NCBI GenBank assembly: GCA_031841125.1
Contig: CM063113.1
Span: 41,818,197 to 41,882,196 of the forward strand
DNA length: 64,000 nucleotides
Reading direction: 5' to 3'
DNA from: Acanthococcus lagerstroemiae
Taxonomy: Eukaryota > Arthropoda > Insecta > Hemiptera > Eriococcidae
Part shown: positions 44,650 to 64,000 of the stretch, piece after piece
How positions within the stretch are numbered: position 1 is the stretch's first letter
Layout of the letters: every line of letters starts with the position of its first letter
Notes under the pieces: model-generated
Told to the model about the DNA's origin: nothing
Databases searched by the model: none
The model's input: only the letters and a program-made list of their open reading frames with translations
Program-made: the position numbers and the translations under genes

Positions 44650-45105
44650 ATTGTCTAATCAGTGTTATCATCTGGATGATACTAAAATTCGTATTTGGAC
44701 GCTGTTAAGCAAAACAGAACCAAGCGACATTTGTTGACAAAATGAGTTATTAGTATCGTTGGAAAAAGCGTAAAAAATAGAATTTTTCAAAATTCGGCCC
44801 CCGATACAAAAATGTGTACCCACGTTGAAAAAAAGTTTATCAGTTATATAGTTTCTATATGGCTCTTAAACTTCGAATCACCTGTTCTCAAAAAAACAGA
44901 TTTTGTTGCTTGGTTCTGTTTTGCTTAACAGCGTCCATTGAAGAGAGGAGATGATAGGGGAAAAATGAACTACACATAATATCAAAAAATTAACATCGGC
45001 ATTAAATTCTTCGCTGAAAAAACATATTATGTAGAACAATATATTCTTATGTCATTGATATTTTATAAAAAAATATGAAGTTGTTGTGCAGTGTAATTAT
45101 TTATC
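44650..45105. repeat. Duplicated segment, copy B (carries a MITE)
   Basis: Same order as 43430-43625, but interrupted by the TGGACGC MITE at 44696-44937. Confidence 0.65.
44696..44937. mobile_element. TGGACGC-ended MITE, copy 3
   Basis: 242 bp, flanked by TT on both sides. Comparison with the unfilled duplicate at 43430-43625 fits insertion with a 2-bp duplication. Confidence 0.82.
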
Positions 45106-48100
45106 TAATATTAATCCAGGATTGGCACTTGGCAGGCGAAATACATTTTACATGTAAAATAACTTTTTATTTTACATTTTTTACATGTAAAATTTAAAAT
45201 GAATGTAAACTGAATCAAAATGAGTTTTTAAAAAAATAGAAGTTCCAATTTTCAATAAAAATTTTTAAAACTTGCTGACAACTTGGAACTACAGTCAAAA
45301 ATGGTCGTCTCCTCTTCATTCAAGTTTTTTATTTATACTCCTCAAATTCACTACAGGAAACTCATAAGAAAATAGAGTGTTTTATAAAAAGTGGATTGTA
45401 AAAGACAAGTATAAAACAATTTTTTTTTTTAAGTTGAGCAATTCAGGCCAAAACAAATATTAACATTTTCCGCCAAACTTCTTAAAATTTGAACGTCAAA
45501 TTAAGAATTTTCAAAGAAAAAAACTCATAAAAAATAATTATTAATAAATCTTATGGTCTCCATTAAGAAAAATCAAGTTAAAACTTATCGGACTTCGTGG
45601 TATCAGCAATTTTTACTTAAACTATTCTATTTGTTTGACTATACTGAAAACAAGGGAGGAATTTTATTTCTGTTCAGATACAGTAATACAACTTGAACAC
45701 GCATAACCATTACGATTATCAGAAGTATGTAGTATCAAAATACATTAACAAGCATGCATCAGTAAGTCTCCAACAGTTCATTCTATTAACATAAGTTTTT
45801 GTTCTTCAGCATTGACATTGATCGTTCAAAATTACTTAAAGCTAGCACACTATATCACTCTGTCAACAACACAAACGCACTCTGCAATCCATTCAGCGAA
45901 ACAGTACTAAAAATGGTTAGCAGGAAGAAATGGGGAAAAAAGATGATCGCAAAGGGCTCATTGCCGAACCAAAAAAAGTAATTCCCGATTTTCAAAAATA
46001 TTAGGTGTTTTCCAATTTTCCAATTTTTTTTTTTAATGAAAGAATTCTTTATTTCCCGAAATCCCGATTGAAAATATTTTAAAACACATTCCTGCCCTAT
46101 AGTACGGTTACAGTTCTATACGCTATCACGCCTAGTTAAATATTCGAGAATTTTTTTTTTTATGGACTTAATGGGGCCGTATTCAAGAATGTACCCATGG
46201 GGTCCCCACCAAAAAAAAAATATATATATAAATAAGAACGCAAATTGTTAACCAATCGCCAAGCGGTCACCCATAAGAGCAAAAAATGCCAACTGTAAAA
46301 ACACGTCCGCGTTCCTTAGAAAATTAAAAATCCTAAAAAGTTACTATTTTGTATTATTACCAATCAATAAAATCATCAAAAATCAAATTCCTTAGTTTTC
46401 TCTCTCTTTTTTTTCCAACAGGTATATCATCATGTTATTTTAGCTCTGATGTTTGAGTTTTTTTCTTTTGACGGGAGGGGGGGGGGGAGCTCTACCAAGA
46501 TCTGTTCGTGGGACTTTATTTGTTCTACACCTCATTTTTGGATTTTATCTGTTTTACCCAATTTTTTGGCTTTTTAAATGGAATCTATGGTAAATACGAG
46601 TAAGAGAGGCATCCTGACCACCATCGAAGGATTTTCTATTAGATTTTGTTGGATTATCAATGCGTATCTACTAGTAAAAGATTTAATATTGGCGGAGTGG
46701 GGGGATGCTAAGTGGTAAAAAGTAATGGAATTGGGTATATAGTTAATGAATTGAAAACCTGCATATTGATATCCATATTGCCTCAATTGTCATATTTATT
46801 ATTATGCCCCCCCCCCATTACACCTTTTGAGATTTTTTCTCAGACAATTGAAAATTTCTTCCTCGCGTCTGCCAGATTGTAATTTCCATGTTTCCCTTTT
46901 TTCTTCTTTCGGCTCTCCATTTGCTGGAAATCGCGAAAAAAAAAATGAATCTGGGTTCGCCCTCTTTCAAACTATATGTATTGCGTTCATATACGAAATT
47001 CCTTATTTCGGCTCTTTGTAAAGTCTGGGGAAGTAGGTGTTAAGAGGAAATCCACGTCATAAATGAATTCAAGGATATGAAAAACCCCAATGCCAATCTG
47101 CAAACCTTGTGATGAAATATGAATTCTACATTTCAGCCTCCTATGAAATCTCAATATTAGGATTTAAGGGGAAAACAAAGTCATAAATTAATTCAATGAC
47201 ATAGAAAATCCCGATTTCAACTTACATCGTGTTTAAATTCGACTTCCCACGCATCAACTCCCTGTGGCGTTTAAGGTTTACTAGTTAGGGAGAAAGCAAC
47301 ACAGAAATGAATTCAGCAACTTGTAAAATCAGTTAGTCTGTAGTGTATAGAAATTCTGACAGCCATATTTTGGCAATCCATAGAATTGGAGGGGTTAGGG
47401 AGAAAATTACGTCAAAAATTAATTCAGCTTGTTTCAAAATATTAGCTTTTTTTTTTAATTGCCCTAAATTTTGGAAATTAATTTCGATTATGAAGTCACT
47501 ACTGTTCAGTGCCAGACAGAACAACTTCTTTATTTTCCAACTTTAAAAACCTTTTATACGTACTTCAACAAGAGCCAATCCACGATGGAATTTTAGCATG
47601 GATATGAAAAGGTACTAACGAAATAATAACAATTTATGGGGGGAAAATTTCTATCACATTGGTTGGTATTATAATAAATTTCATATGTTTCTCGGACAAC
47701 TGAAGAAAAAACAGTAGGATGAGTCAGTTTCAAATAGACCCTTTTTCCTCCGATACATCTCTAGATAGAAATATTTCTCATTTATTTTTTTTTTATTTTA
47801 TTTTTTATTTTTTTAATAATAAATAAATAAATGAATACGTATTATTGAATTCAAGAAAGACTTCATCAGGAGAATACCGGTGTGGAATGAGGTAAATATT
47901 TTCAAACACTAGTTTTTAATAAGAAAAAAGAGTTTTAAAAATCATACACACTGTTCGTTAGATTTTGCCAACTGAGAGGCCATTTTACTAAATTTTCCAG
48001 CTCTAGAAGACGTTTGGGGAAGGCCTACTCTATCGGTTCGTCCTTGTATATAATTGTATAAGACTTCGGGTCAAATCAAATCAGATCATATAAAATTTGG

Positions 48101-48919
48101 AAAGTAGGTATTGGTTTCTATCGTGTGAACGGAATGTGTATCTAACCAGGACAATCACGAGAGCAAAAGAGTTATAATAATTTTTGTCAATCCGTGACGA
48201 TCAAGCACAAGAATCTTCATCACTGGCGAGTGGCAAAGTGGCGACAGTAGTGGACAAAAATGATCCGTGGAATCATTTTTCATAAGTTCGACCTTCGAAT
48301 CGTGTTCATGCTAAATTTTTCCACATAAGAGTGATATAATGTTCTTAATACGAGATCAATTTTTTATAAGTGATCTGTCATCTGAGTCCAATTCTTGATG
48401 CTCTTTCCCCTTAGCCTCTACGTCTTTCCCACTCCTGCTGAAGGTGAGGTAATTTAAAAGCCTTTATCCAGAGTACAGCAGAACAGCACAAGTTTATGAT
48501 CCGATTGGATTCGATCAGCTGATCACTGATCACTATCCAGGCACCACGGCACCAGGACAACCTAGTCCATGAAAATTACTAACAGTTAACTTTAGGTCCT
48601 TTTTTGTTTTGGAAGAAAGCGCCATCTACGTTACTATTTTCATTAGTACTAATCGTAAAGGTCCTTATCACTATTGTTTATTCTCCGTTTCTTATCAGGC
48701 CACATTAGTTCTCGAAATTAACATAAAAACGATTAAAATTAATTGAGTTACTGGCATCAACTTCTCGAGATCAATTTCTCAAGAACTCTATATGTAAATT
48801 AAGAAGAACCATGTAACTATAGAATAGAATTGTTCGTATTGAATTTCGATCATATTTAATCCTCAGAAGTCATTCTCCAATGTCTTGTAGCAAATGGGGG
48901 TTTTTACCTCCATGAGACG
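45106..48919. other. No gene recognised before MBTPS1
   Basis: Very AT-rich, with mononucleotide runs (T, A, and G/C runs near 46.47 and 46.81 kb). A four-fold diverged repeat lies at 47036-47420. A possible promoter of MBTPS1 should lie in the last few hundred bases, but no clear TATA or initiator was identified. Confidence 0.4.
47036..47420. repeat. Diverged tandem repeat, ~120-bp unit
   Basis: AGGRARAAA-x-CA-x-GTCATAAATTAATTCA followed by an AAAAYCCC/AAAATC phrase occurs near 47046, 47170, 47290 and 47400. The unit resembles the second half of the 806-1060 repeat (AAAGTGACACCAAAATTTAA and CTCAGC). Confidence 0.5.
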
Positions 48920-56829
<7,910 letters not shown>

Positions 56830-57075
56830 TTATATATTTTTAAGAAGTTGAAGTACGACTCTTCATAATTTGTGATAATTGTTATAGTGCCTTTGTATAA
56901 ACGTTCAGAACGGAATTACTCGTTTACATAATCGTTAATGAGAAACGGAAACAGAATGTTCCGTTTATTTCATTTCGTCCCCAGTAAGCGACAATGTAAA
57001 CGGAATATTCTATTTTGAACCCCTGTCTTTGCACTGTTAAAATTCTCGATTTATCATTCATGTGTTTCAGTGTTC

Positions 57076-57081
57076 AATAAA
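57076..57081 (+). terminator. Putative poly(A) signal of MBTPS1
   Basis: AATAAA, 247 bases past the MBTPS1 stop codon; the first canonical signal downstream. Confidence 0.6.
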
Positions 57082-57102
57082 TTATGAAAAAGCTAACGAA
57101 AT

Positions 57103-57108
57103 TTTATT
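57103..57108 (-). terminator. Putative poly(A) signal of SUB1
   Basis: TTTATT on the plus strand (AATAAA on the minus strand), about 118 bases past the SUB1 stop. It lies beside the MBTPS1 signal. Confidence 0.5.
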
Positions 57109-57225
57109 AAATAAATTCAGATACCTTAGCATTTTAACGTTTGATCAAACGAAGAATACAAACTTTAGTAACGTACATGTTTAAAACGGAATAAATCATA
57201 CATGACGAATAGTAGGAACAAAGAG

Positions 57226-57701
57226 TTACGCAATCTCTGACACTTTCTTATCCACTTCATCAACCAAGTCCTTCAGCGTTTTCCATTGTTTGGCGTTGAG
57301 AGAAATACCTGCAACCACGTTTAGTGTTAGTACAGAATTTGACGATTGAAATTTCGTCATGAACATCTCAATGGATAATCACCTTTTTTTCCGGGTCTCA
57401 ATTCCCCATCCTTCTCATAGAACTCTCGAATGTCCACCAAGATTTTACCGCGAAATTCTCGAACTTTGATGAATCGGTTGTTACCCAAGTGATACCCTTG
57501 TTCATCTTCATCAGTTTTCTTTTTCGAAGATGAAGACGTCGCCGACTTCTTTGGCGGAGGAGATCTCTGTATTTGAAGAAGATATGATTCGTGAGATCTG
57601 TACGATGGTAATATCGGTAACATGAATGAATAATTGTCAATACTTACGTCGTCTGGACCAGAATCGGAATCAGAAGAACTGGATTTCTTGTGTTTCGGCA
57701 T
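57226..57701 (-). CDS. SUB1: RNA polymerase II coactivator SUB1/PC4 (p15), complete
   Basis: Three exons: 57701-57648, 57566-57383 and 57308-57226. Introns are 81 and 74 bp with GT/AG borders. The product is 106 residues. The N-terminus is a serine/acidic stretch (SSSSDSDSGPDD), the phosphorylation-prone activating region of PC4. The C-terminal single-stranded-DNA-binding fold is complete: HLGNNRFIKVREFRGKILVD, IREFYEKDGELRPGKKGISL, then WKTLKDLVDEVDKKV. It binds melted DNA and bridges activators to the general transcription machinery in the nucleus. Read unspliced, the first frame continues into intron 1 (57647 onward). The gene converges with MBTPS1, with stop codons 396 bp apart. Confidence 0.95.
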
Positions 57702-58737
57702 AGTAACAGTGACTAACTGAGAATTAAAGATATAATAGTATTTAGTAGCAAACCAGTGTCAGTGTATTGCGATGGACGGGAAATCACAACGGCCACCACA
57801 TCGACAGTTTTCAATAACTAATTATTACAATTCGAAATCAAACAACTATTCAACCATCTCCGGAAAAATCGAATTCAGCAGAAACGTGCCATGTGACATC
57901 GAAATCGTCAACGGCCAGAACGGTCGGACTGTAGCCTGTAATTTTCCCAGGGGGGGGGGTCTGTAGAGTAGACTAGGAATACTACATGACCGCATTTGAC
58001 GTTCGACGCGTCAAATAGTCCAACATTCATTTGACATGTTTGAATCTTTGAATATTGAATCGCCATTTGACGTGAGATTTAACAGCTTAATACTACTTGG
58101 AGATCGAACAAGTCAACTGTGTCGAATGCCATAAAACAGAGAGATACTCTGGTCTCAAGTCAGGCAGAAAAGAAATGAAAAAGATCATGAATCGAATGTG
58201 TCGAATATGCGACGTGGACGTATTCCTATTCAAAGCATTCGACGTACTAAGGTATTCAACGGTTAGAATTAGAACGTAGAAGCATAACCCTCAACCCTCC
58301 TCCTCGACACTGCAAGACGACGTTACGTACGGTGTGTTAGCGTATTACGCTTTCTTTATGAAAATGAAAATCGAAATGGTTTTTGTTTCGTCCAAAATAC
58401 GCACAGACAAGGTCCTATTTCAATATACATATTCGAATGAGTTGAACGGCCTGGTAACACTGCAAAATATATTCAAAGTCTTAAAATTTACAATTTCTCC
58501 AGAAGATAAAAACATAAAAAGACAAAATAAAATGAATGAATGAAATTTTCCATTTTAAATTCAGATAAAATAAGTAAAAGTGTAACATCCTTGTTCTCCG
58601 AGCTCTTTCAACGTAGCAATTAGCAAACCTTATTTTTGTACAAAAGAAACTCTGTGGAAAAATTTTGAGTTTGATGAAAGTCCACCCTTGCGAAGTTTTC
58701 TAATTTTCGAACGATTTGGCCAAAGCGTTTCCCTTCT
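57702..58737. other. SUB1 upstream region; no further gene
   Basis: Contains the presumed SUB1 promoter side, a G-run at 57950 and AT-rich sequence. Small frames lack domains. Confidence 0.35.
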
Positions 58738-59011
58738 CCAGCAGTTTGGTCTGTGTCTATGTTGGGGTGTTATCCCTGCGTTATCTTCTCAGTTCAGTGT
58801 TCAATTTAGTTATCATGTTGTTCTGCGCGAATTTTGTTAAATTCATAAAATTACCTGTTTCGAAGTGCCCGTGTATTTGATTATTCATCAATTTGATTAT
58901 TGTTTTTCATTATCGTTGTTTCAATCTTGCTATACATGTTCAATGTTCGCGTTTGTACTCGGTGAGGTGTTCAATAACGTGTAATCAACGTACATTGGAG
59001 CCAGCGTTTGA
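58738..59011 (+). other. Candidate non-coding 5' exon
   Basis: A moderately complex stretch ends in GCGTTTGAAT/GTGAGT, a strong splice donor. With the candidate exon at 59511-59668 it may be the start of a plus-strand gene that continues past the window. No transcript evidence can be read from the sequence. Confidence 0.2.
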
Positions 59012-59510
59012 ATGTGAGTTCACTTATCTTTTTTTTTTTCCTACAAAGGCGCAACATTATTTGACATAGTTTTCGTAGTGCGTACTAATCGATTTGATTT
59101 TGAAACTACGATAGTAATCCTATATTACACGAAATAATGTCTTCCCCGAGAGACTGTATTGTATCTGAACTCAGATATTACTGGAAACATTGACACTGTA
59201 TGGCGCACATGCAGTCGAGAGTTCATTTACTCGGTACATGCTATTGATAGGCGAAAGCTTCGGGATTCAGATTACATCGTGTTGCCTGTATACTCATATT
59301 TATATTCTGGTAGCATACAGTTTAACAGGAATAATTCAGCTGGGATATAGTTTATTTTCACCATTGTTGGGGTTGAACTCTGCGTTCTATTCGCATGTCA
59401 GCTGATTCTTGCATCTAATGTGAATTATGACTATTTTCATGTTTATTCATGTGGTTAAATGATCACGAACTAGATGGGTTTGTTGCAATTAGAATTGGAT
59501 TTTTTTGCAG

Positions 59511-59668
59511 GGTTAAGGGAAGTTTGAATTGTTCGAGAAAGTAGATATCCTGCAGAAATCATGACGAACGGGTTCAGAAGTGTTAGGTTTCCAGGTAGAG
59601 GTAAGGGAAATTTGAATCGTTCAGGGAAACTGATGACCTGCAGAGTTGAGAATCATTTGATGAGCATT
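59511..59668 (+). other. Candidate first coding exon, unidentified
   Basis: Preceded by TTTTTTTGCAG (acceptor) and followed by ATTTCT/GTGAGT (donor), with an ATG at 59561 opening MTNGFRSVRFPGRGKGNLNR. The short basic N-terminus is not one I recognise. The frame also runs on unspliced to 59845. Confidence 0.22.
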
Positions 59669-59869
59669 TCTGTGAGTAATGTAGGCACTTCTTCTGGCGG
59701 GTTACGTCTTCGGGTACTCGTGAATCGACCTGATTATTTGCCTTTGTGTCAGGATACCGTGTGTTATACGTATGTACTAATGTACTGGAACATGAGAATG
59801 ATTGAAGAGTCGATATCCGAAGAGTTTTACTTCCAGATTGTTTGAAGATGTGCGAATGGTGGTAACTAA

Positions 59870-61849
59870 TGGCAGTAGTAATCTCGGTCCTCAGTAAAAT
59901 GCTAACATGATCAACTTGTCTTGACCTGTATTGCATGTTACCAAGTCAGCTGGGTAATAGTTTTCATTTGATAAATTTGACTCCTAGTTACAAGTAAGTT
60001 ATTCACAGAGCCGCTAGTATTATTGATGTTTATTTCTTAAATCAAGTTCTAGTCATCGATATCATTCGTATCAAATTTGAACTAGTCATATCCATGGGAT
60101 CTGTTAGTCTATATTAGGAAACTAATTTTTCAAACAGTCGTGTGTTCTCGACTGATTCTCAATACACCGACCTTACAAGTAGATTTTCGGACGTTTCTGA
60201 TCCAAAGATTCTTGTTCAGCTGATATAGGACCTGGTGAACCGGAGCACCAACCCTGGCTGTCTCAAACAACCCTTGCAAAATGCTCGCATGTCTCGAGCA
60301 CAATGTCGTGCTCGTTTTTAACAGCGCATACGGCCACCATACACTTTCGTGTGTTCACTTCACATGTTCGCCAGCAGTTTTCGATAACTTGGTAAATTAA
60401 TTCTAATGTAGGTACTTGCCAGGTTGCCACGGCGAGCTGAAAGCAAAGCCCGATGAAAGACGCACCCCAGAAGTTGGTTCGCAAGTGCAGTATATTACTC
60501 GGCTGGAGAAGTTCTGATGTTCGACGAAACTTTTGCAAATTTATTTAATGTCTGTCGTACGCCTTTAAACGCCGCCGCATTTTCCACCGTGCTATTAATT
60601 AACGAGACTGTGTGTTTGGCTGTTGAATTCGGACGAGCGTGCTAGGGCTGCTTTCCATTTACCTCGGCGCTGTGATGCGTACTAAGCGTGCTGAAATAAA
60701 TCTAGAGGAAATCAAATTTGGTGTTGGTGGCTGCTGCAGGAATTTGCAAATGTCCATCTTGATGTGCGAAGTTTAGTCTGACTTCTTGAACGACAGGAAC
60801 CTGCTGTGTGTGCCGTGTTGTACCAACTCCTTGGAGGTGAATAGTGATGCAGTCAACCCTTGAGATAAGGAGTCGGGCTTATCCTGGTCGTTCTCTTTCT
60901 AGAACTTTTTCATCCCGAATAATTGTAGTTGTATTACGCCTTGCAGTTTCTACAGTTATTTCTATTTCACCTGCAGTATGGAGTCATCGGCATCGTTAGT
61001 TGGAATTTATCATTTTCAGCTTGTTGCATGTAAGATGGGTTCTTGGAACAAACATCAATACCGTGTACTCCGTTAACTTCTAGTCCTATGTAATTCTGTG
61101 AGCACGGCATCTTACTTCTCAGTCTTCGTGAATGTCAAAAATCCGGCCCGGAGGACCAAGTATTTTAGCTCGTCTTCTTTTCATTTTTTTAGGGATTTTA
61201 CGAAGCAAATACCCTACTGTGTTTATTTTTTTCCCTTCCTGTTTCTTATTATTGTTTCGAAGATGTGGCCAATCAGCAAATAGTATTTTGTTTACATTAC
61301 AATTTGTCGGTTCAGTTCATTGATCAGCTGTTTGTGTTGTTTACTACCAATCACCGTTCACGAGTCTGCGGATTTTCTACGTGCAATCTGTCGATCTGTC
61401 ATTTCTTAAATTTTTATTTAAAAACGCTCTTGCCGTAAGCATGCAGTTCATAGTTTTTTATTTTTACTTTTACGGGATACTTCAGCTTAAATGGGCTTTC
61501 CTGTAATTGGGGGAGGGGGTAAAGCAACTTATTACAAATACGTGCTTTATAGTTTGCCTACCTTACGAATCGGAAAGGCGAAGGTCCCACTCAGCTTATT
61601 TTGGAACTTTTTTCTCAGATTGAGGAAGAATGAAGCTGTACAGTTTTGAGGAAATTGTGTAGTACTAGGCATTGGGGGAAATCGTGCATTGTATTATGAA
61701 GTCAGTAAATTTAGTGTGATCGGAAGGGCATCCGGATGAATTTGGTGTAATTACTGTTACCCTAAAACCCCCTCTCGAGTCTATATTTGGGCTGGAAAAA
61801 ATGTGCAAAAATCAAGAGGTTAGGCTATTAGCTTCTTTGTGTGAGGTGG
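59870..61849. other. No gene recognised
   Basis: AT-rich sequence. A 91-codon minus frame at 60538-60263, with Cys/His residues, lies in somewhat GC-richer DNA; I cannot identify it. Confidence 0.35.
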
Positions 61850-61859
61850 CGCTGTGTGC

Positions 61860-63480
61860 GCCGAATGTTTAAACCTTGCAGTCCATTGCACTTTTCCTCA
61901 GGTTGCTGTTAAGGATCAGCTCAGCAGCCTCACTTTTACAGCTAAAGTGAGAATTTTACTGAGTTCAATCCCTTTGACTTCGCTGGATGCTGGATACTCC
62001 AGTCCTAGTGCTTCGGGTTTTGTCCTGGCTTTTGCTGGGTACTGACATATGATGTGAATCGAGGTTTCTTCCTCTTCTCCACAGTGCCTACAGGAGCTGC
62101 TTTTCGTCTTTTCTATTTTCTACCACATGTGTTTTGTGGCCCCACGACCAGTTAGTAATCCGACCATTCATGTTTTCTGTCGATCCTTAGTCGGAACTGG
62201 AGTACTTATCGGGAGCGTTCCCTGTCAGTGTTTTACTGATTCTACCACTCGCCATCCGCCAGTGCGTTTCCATCTGCTTATTATCCAAGCCGTTGCCTTG
62301 GATTTTAGGACTCTTTATGCTACGAGATGACGTGGCCTGGGCGTTACCAGTTCCTTTTTATGCCCTATTCACTAGCTTATCCGCGATCATGTTTCTTTTT
62401 ATGCCACAGTGCTCCGGTGTCCATAGTATGGTGACGCGGTGCTCCTTAGCAAGGATGTATAATTTGTTGATGCAGTCCGCCACCACTGAAGATGTAGTTT
62501 CGTGTGCCGATAGTGCCTTAATAGCCGTTTGACTGTACGTAAAGATATAGATTTGCTTATCAACAAAGCTCGTCTGCTGGCTTCTATCAGTGGCCACCGT
62601 GATCGCCATTACCCCTACTTGGAGGATAGTGACGCCCTCACCCGGTGCCATTGAATAGTTGTCAACACCTTCTGCATTCTTGATTCGAATTCCTGCACTT
62701 TGATCATTCTTTGAGGCATCTATATGCTCCTTTTTTCCTAAACATCTTTGCCACCTCTTTCCTCATGCCTCCCTTGTGGGTATAATCCGGCGATTCTGTC
62801 CCTCAGCATCCTAAAACATTTGTCTATCGTCCCCGCCATCGCGCACATCCTTCTGTGGCCTGTCTTTTGAGTCCGAAGGTTTGGTTGGCCGAGACGATAA
62901 GCCCCCGTTATCGCAGCTGCTTCTATAGCAGTGCGAAGTGGTGGCAGATTTAGGAATCTCTCAAGTACTTTCGTCGGCGCCGTTCTCAGTGCCCCCGTTG
63001 TCATCATGCTCGCGAATCCTTGCAGGTGGACCCAGCTCCACTATACAACTGCCGCGTATGTGATTCTGGGACGTATTGCACCGGTATATATCCAGTGCAT
63101 CATTTTGGGAGAGAGTCCCGAGGTCCTGCCGACAAAGGTACGGCAGACCCAAAGAGCCTCAATCCGTTTTCTTGTTTTCTCTGTGACGTGATCCTTCCGG
63201 GAGAGTTTTTCGTCAAGATATAACTCCGAAGTACTCTTTATCTTTCCTGTGAGAGCTAACGGTCTTCCTTTGTATTGCACCTTGATCAATTCCTTGCCTT
63301 TTCTTTTGTGAGTAAAAAGAGCGATCTCAGTTTTGTCTGGGTTTATCGATAACCCTTTTTGGAGCACCATTTTTCTACACATCGGAGTCCTCACTGCGTC
63401 AGCTCCGCTGTGGTCGTTGGAAATTTGCCAGTTACCACCACAGTCAAATTGTCAGCATGGGCTATAGCTTAATATGACCT
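61860..63480 (-). pseudogene. RNase H-bearing LINE (I/R1-group style), 5'-truncated
   Basis: The minus strand, with frameshifts, has the following in order. At ~63.45 kb is ADNLTVVVTGKF, where the RT catalytic Y/FADD has become ADN. Then WCSKKGLSINPDKTEIALFT and LWVCRTFVGRTSGLSPKMMH (RT palm/thumb, 63394-63041). Then LLTTGALRTAPTKVLERFLN-like text (63007-62738). Then RNase H (62651-62358) with IYIFTYSQTAIKALS, where the usual Asp of FSDSQ is Tyr, and LWTPEHCGIKRNMIADKL. Last is a zinc-knuckle tail, SSCRHCGEEEETSIHIICQY (~62.08 kb). Both catalytic sites carry damaging changes, so it is inactive. Confidence 0.82.
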
Positions 63481-64000
63481 AAATGAAAATTTTTTCGGAA
63501 AAAGAGTTCAGTGGCTTCCCCACAAAAAACTCTCTTGCAATGTTTTTGTAACTCTTTCAAAAATGTTGCAAAACGGGGGTTCAAATTAATTCCTTCCTCT
63601 GCCTTTCCGACATTTTTCCCGTCTTAGCGGTTCGCGCGAATTGAATGGACGCTAATTATTCTCTTAACCGTCGCACCCAAAATCTTTGAAAGCCCCACGT
63701 CATTCTTCTTAATAAGAAACGTATGTAGAGAATGATCACCCAGTCGACCCCGATCCTGATTATTTTCACTTTTTGGAACCCCCTCGATTCTAAGGATCCT
63801 TTACCACTCTCAGGTTCGCCACTTATTTCGTACATTGGTATTTTATAGACCTCCCCCAACAGGACAAGCCCATATTAAGGGAGGGGTCTAGACACAAAAA
63901 AAAAAAGAACAAACGAATTAAATAAAGACAAAATAAATATTACATACTCTTTAAAAGATGAATAAAATGAAATTTTCTTCCGTAAATAATTAATCATAAA
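63481..64000. other. No gene recognised
   Basis: Unassigned sequence to the window end; A-run at ~63895. Confidence 0.35.

Overview
The window reads as nuclear DNA of an AT-rich, repeat-dense animal genome, most likely an insect. I lean to a hemipteran because of the mobile-element style, but that is a guess. The host genes are intron-split and insect-like, there are no operons, and DNA transposons, LINEs and SINEs fill most of the space.

Three host genes can be named. (1) An N-terminal exon of a G protein alpha subunit of the Go class lies on the minus strand (41336-41453); the rest of that gene lies at lower coordinates and was not found here. (2) A complete 18-exon gene for the membrane-bound transcription factor site-1 protease (MBTPS1/S1P) lies on the plus strand (48920-56829), with its catalytic Asp/His/Ser, oxyanion Asn and C-terminal membrane anchor all present. 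(3) A complete three-exon SUB1/PC4 transcriptional coactivator gene lies on the minus strand (57701-57226). MBTPS1 and SUB1 converge, and their apparent poly(A) signals lie past each other, so the transcripts probably overlap at the 3' ends. The Go-alpha exon and MBTPS1 are divergent, about 7.5 kb apart.

The most striking item is an apparently complete 3.8-kb DNA transposon at 2688-6485. It has ~73-bp near-identical terminal inverted repeats and an AT target duplication. It carries two convergent, intron-containing, undamaged genes: a THAP-finger/DDE transposase, and a SWIM-finger plus YqaJ (lambda-exonuclease fold) nuclease. This is the ISL2EU-type arrangement. It sits inside a tRNA-derived SINE, and an uninterrupted relative at 34.35-34.56 kb shows what the empty site looked like.

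The rest is a museum of nested elements. A family with CAGGGT termini makes 5-bp target duplications (four copies verified by reading). Several hAT-type elements have exact 8-bp duplications, in two nests (26.88-28.79 kb and 33.12-35.09 kb). A PIF-like MITE has a TTA duplication. Three copies of a TGGACGC-ended MITE are present. A 132-bp near-perfect hairpin sits beside a Penelope-like GIY-YIG remnant. Decayed LINEs fall into two groups: RTE/BovB-like copies at 14.0-22.3 kb, and RNase H-bearing fragments at 20.4, 28.2 and 61.9-63.5 kb. Long stretches (1.06-2.55, 8.2-10.6, 11.0-14.0, 22.3-24.5, 30-31.5, 38.1-39.5, 45.1-48.9 and 59.9-61.8 kb) contain no gene I can support.
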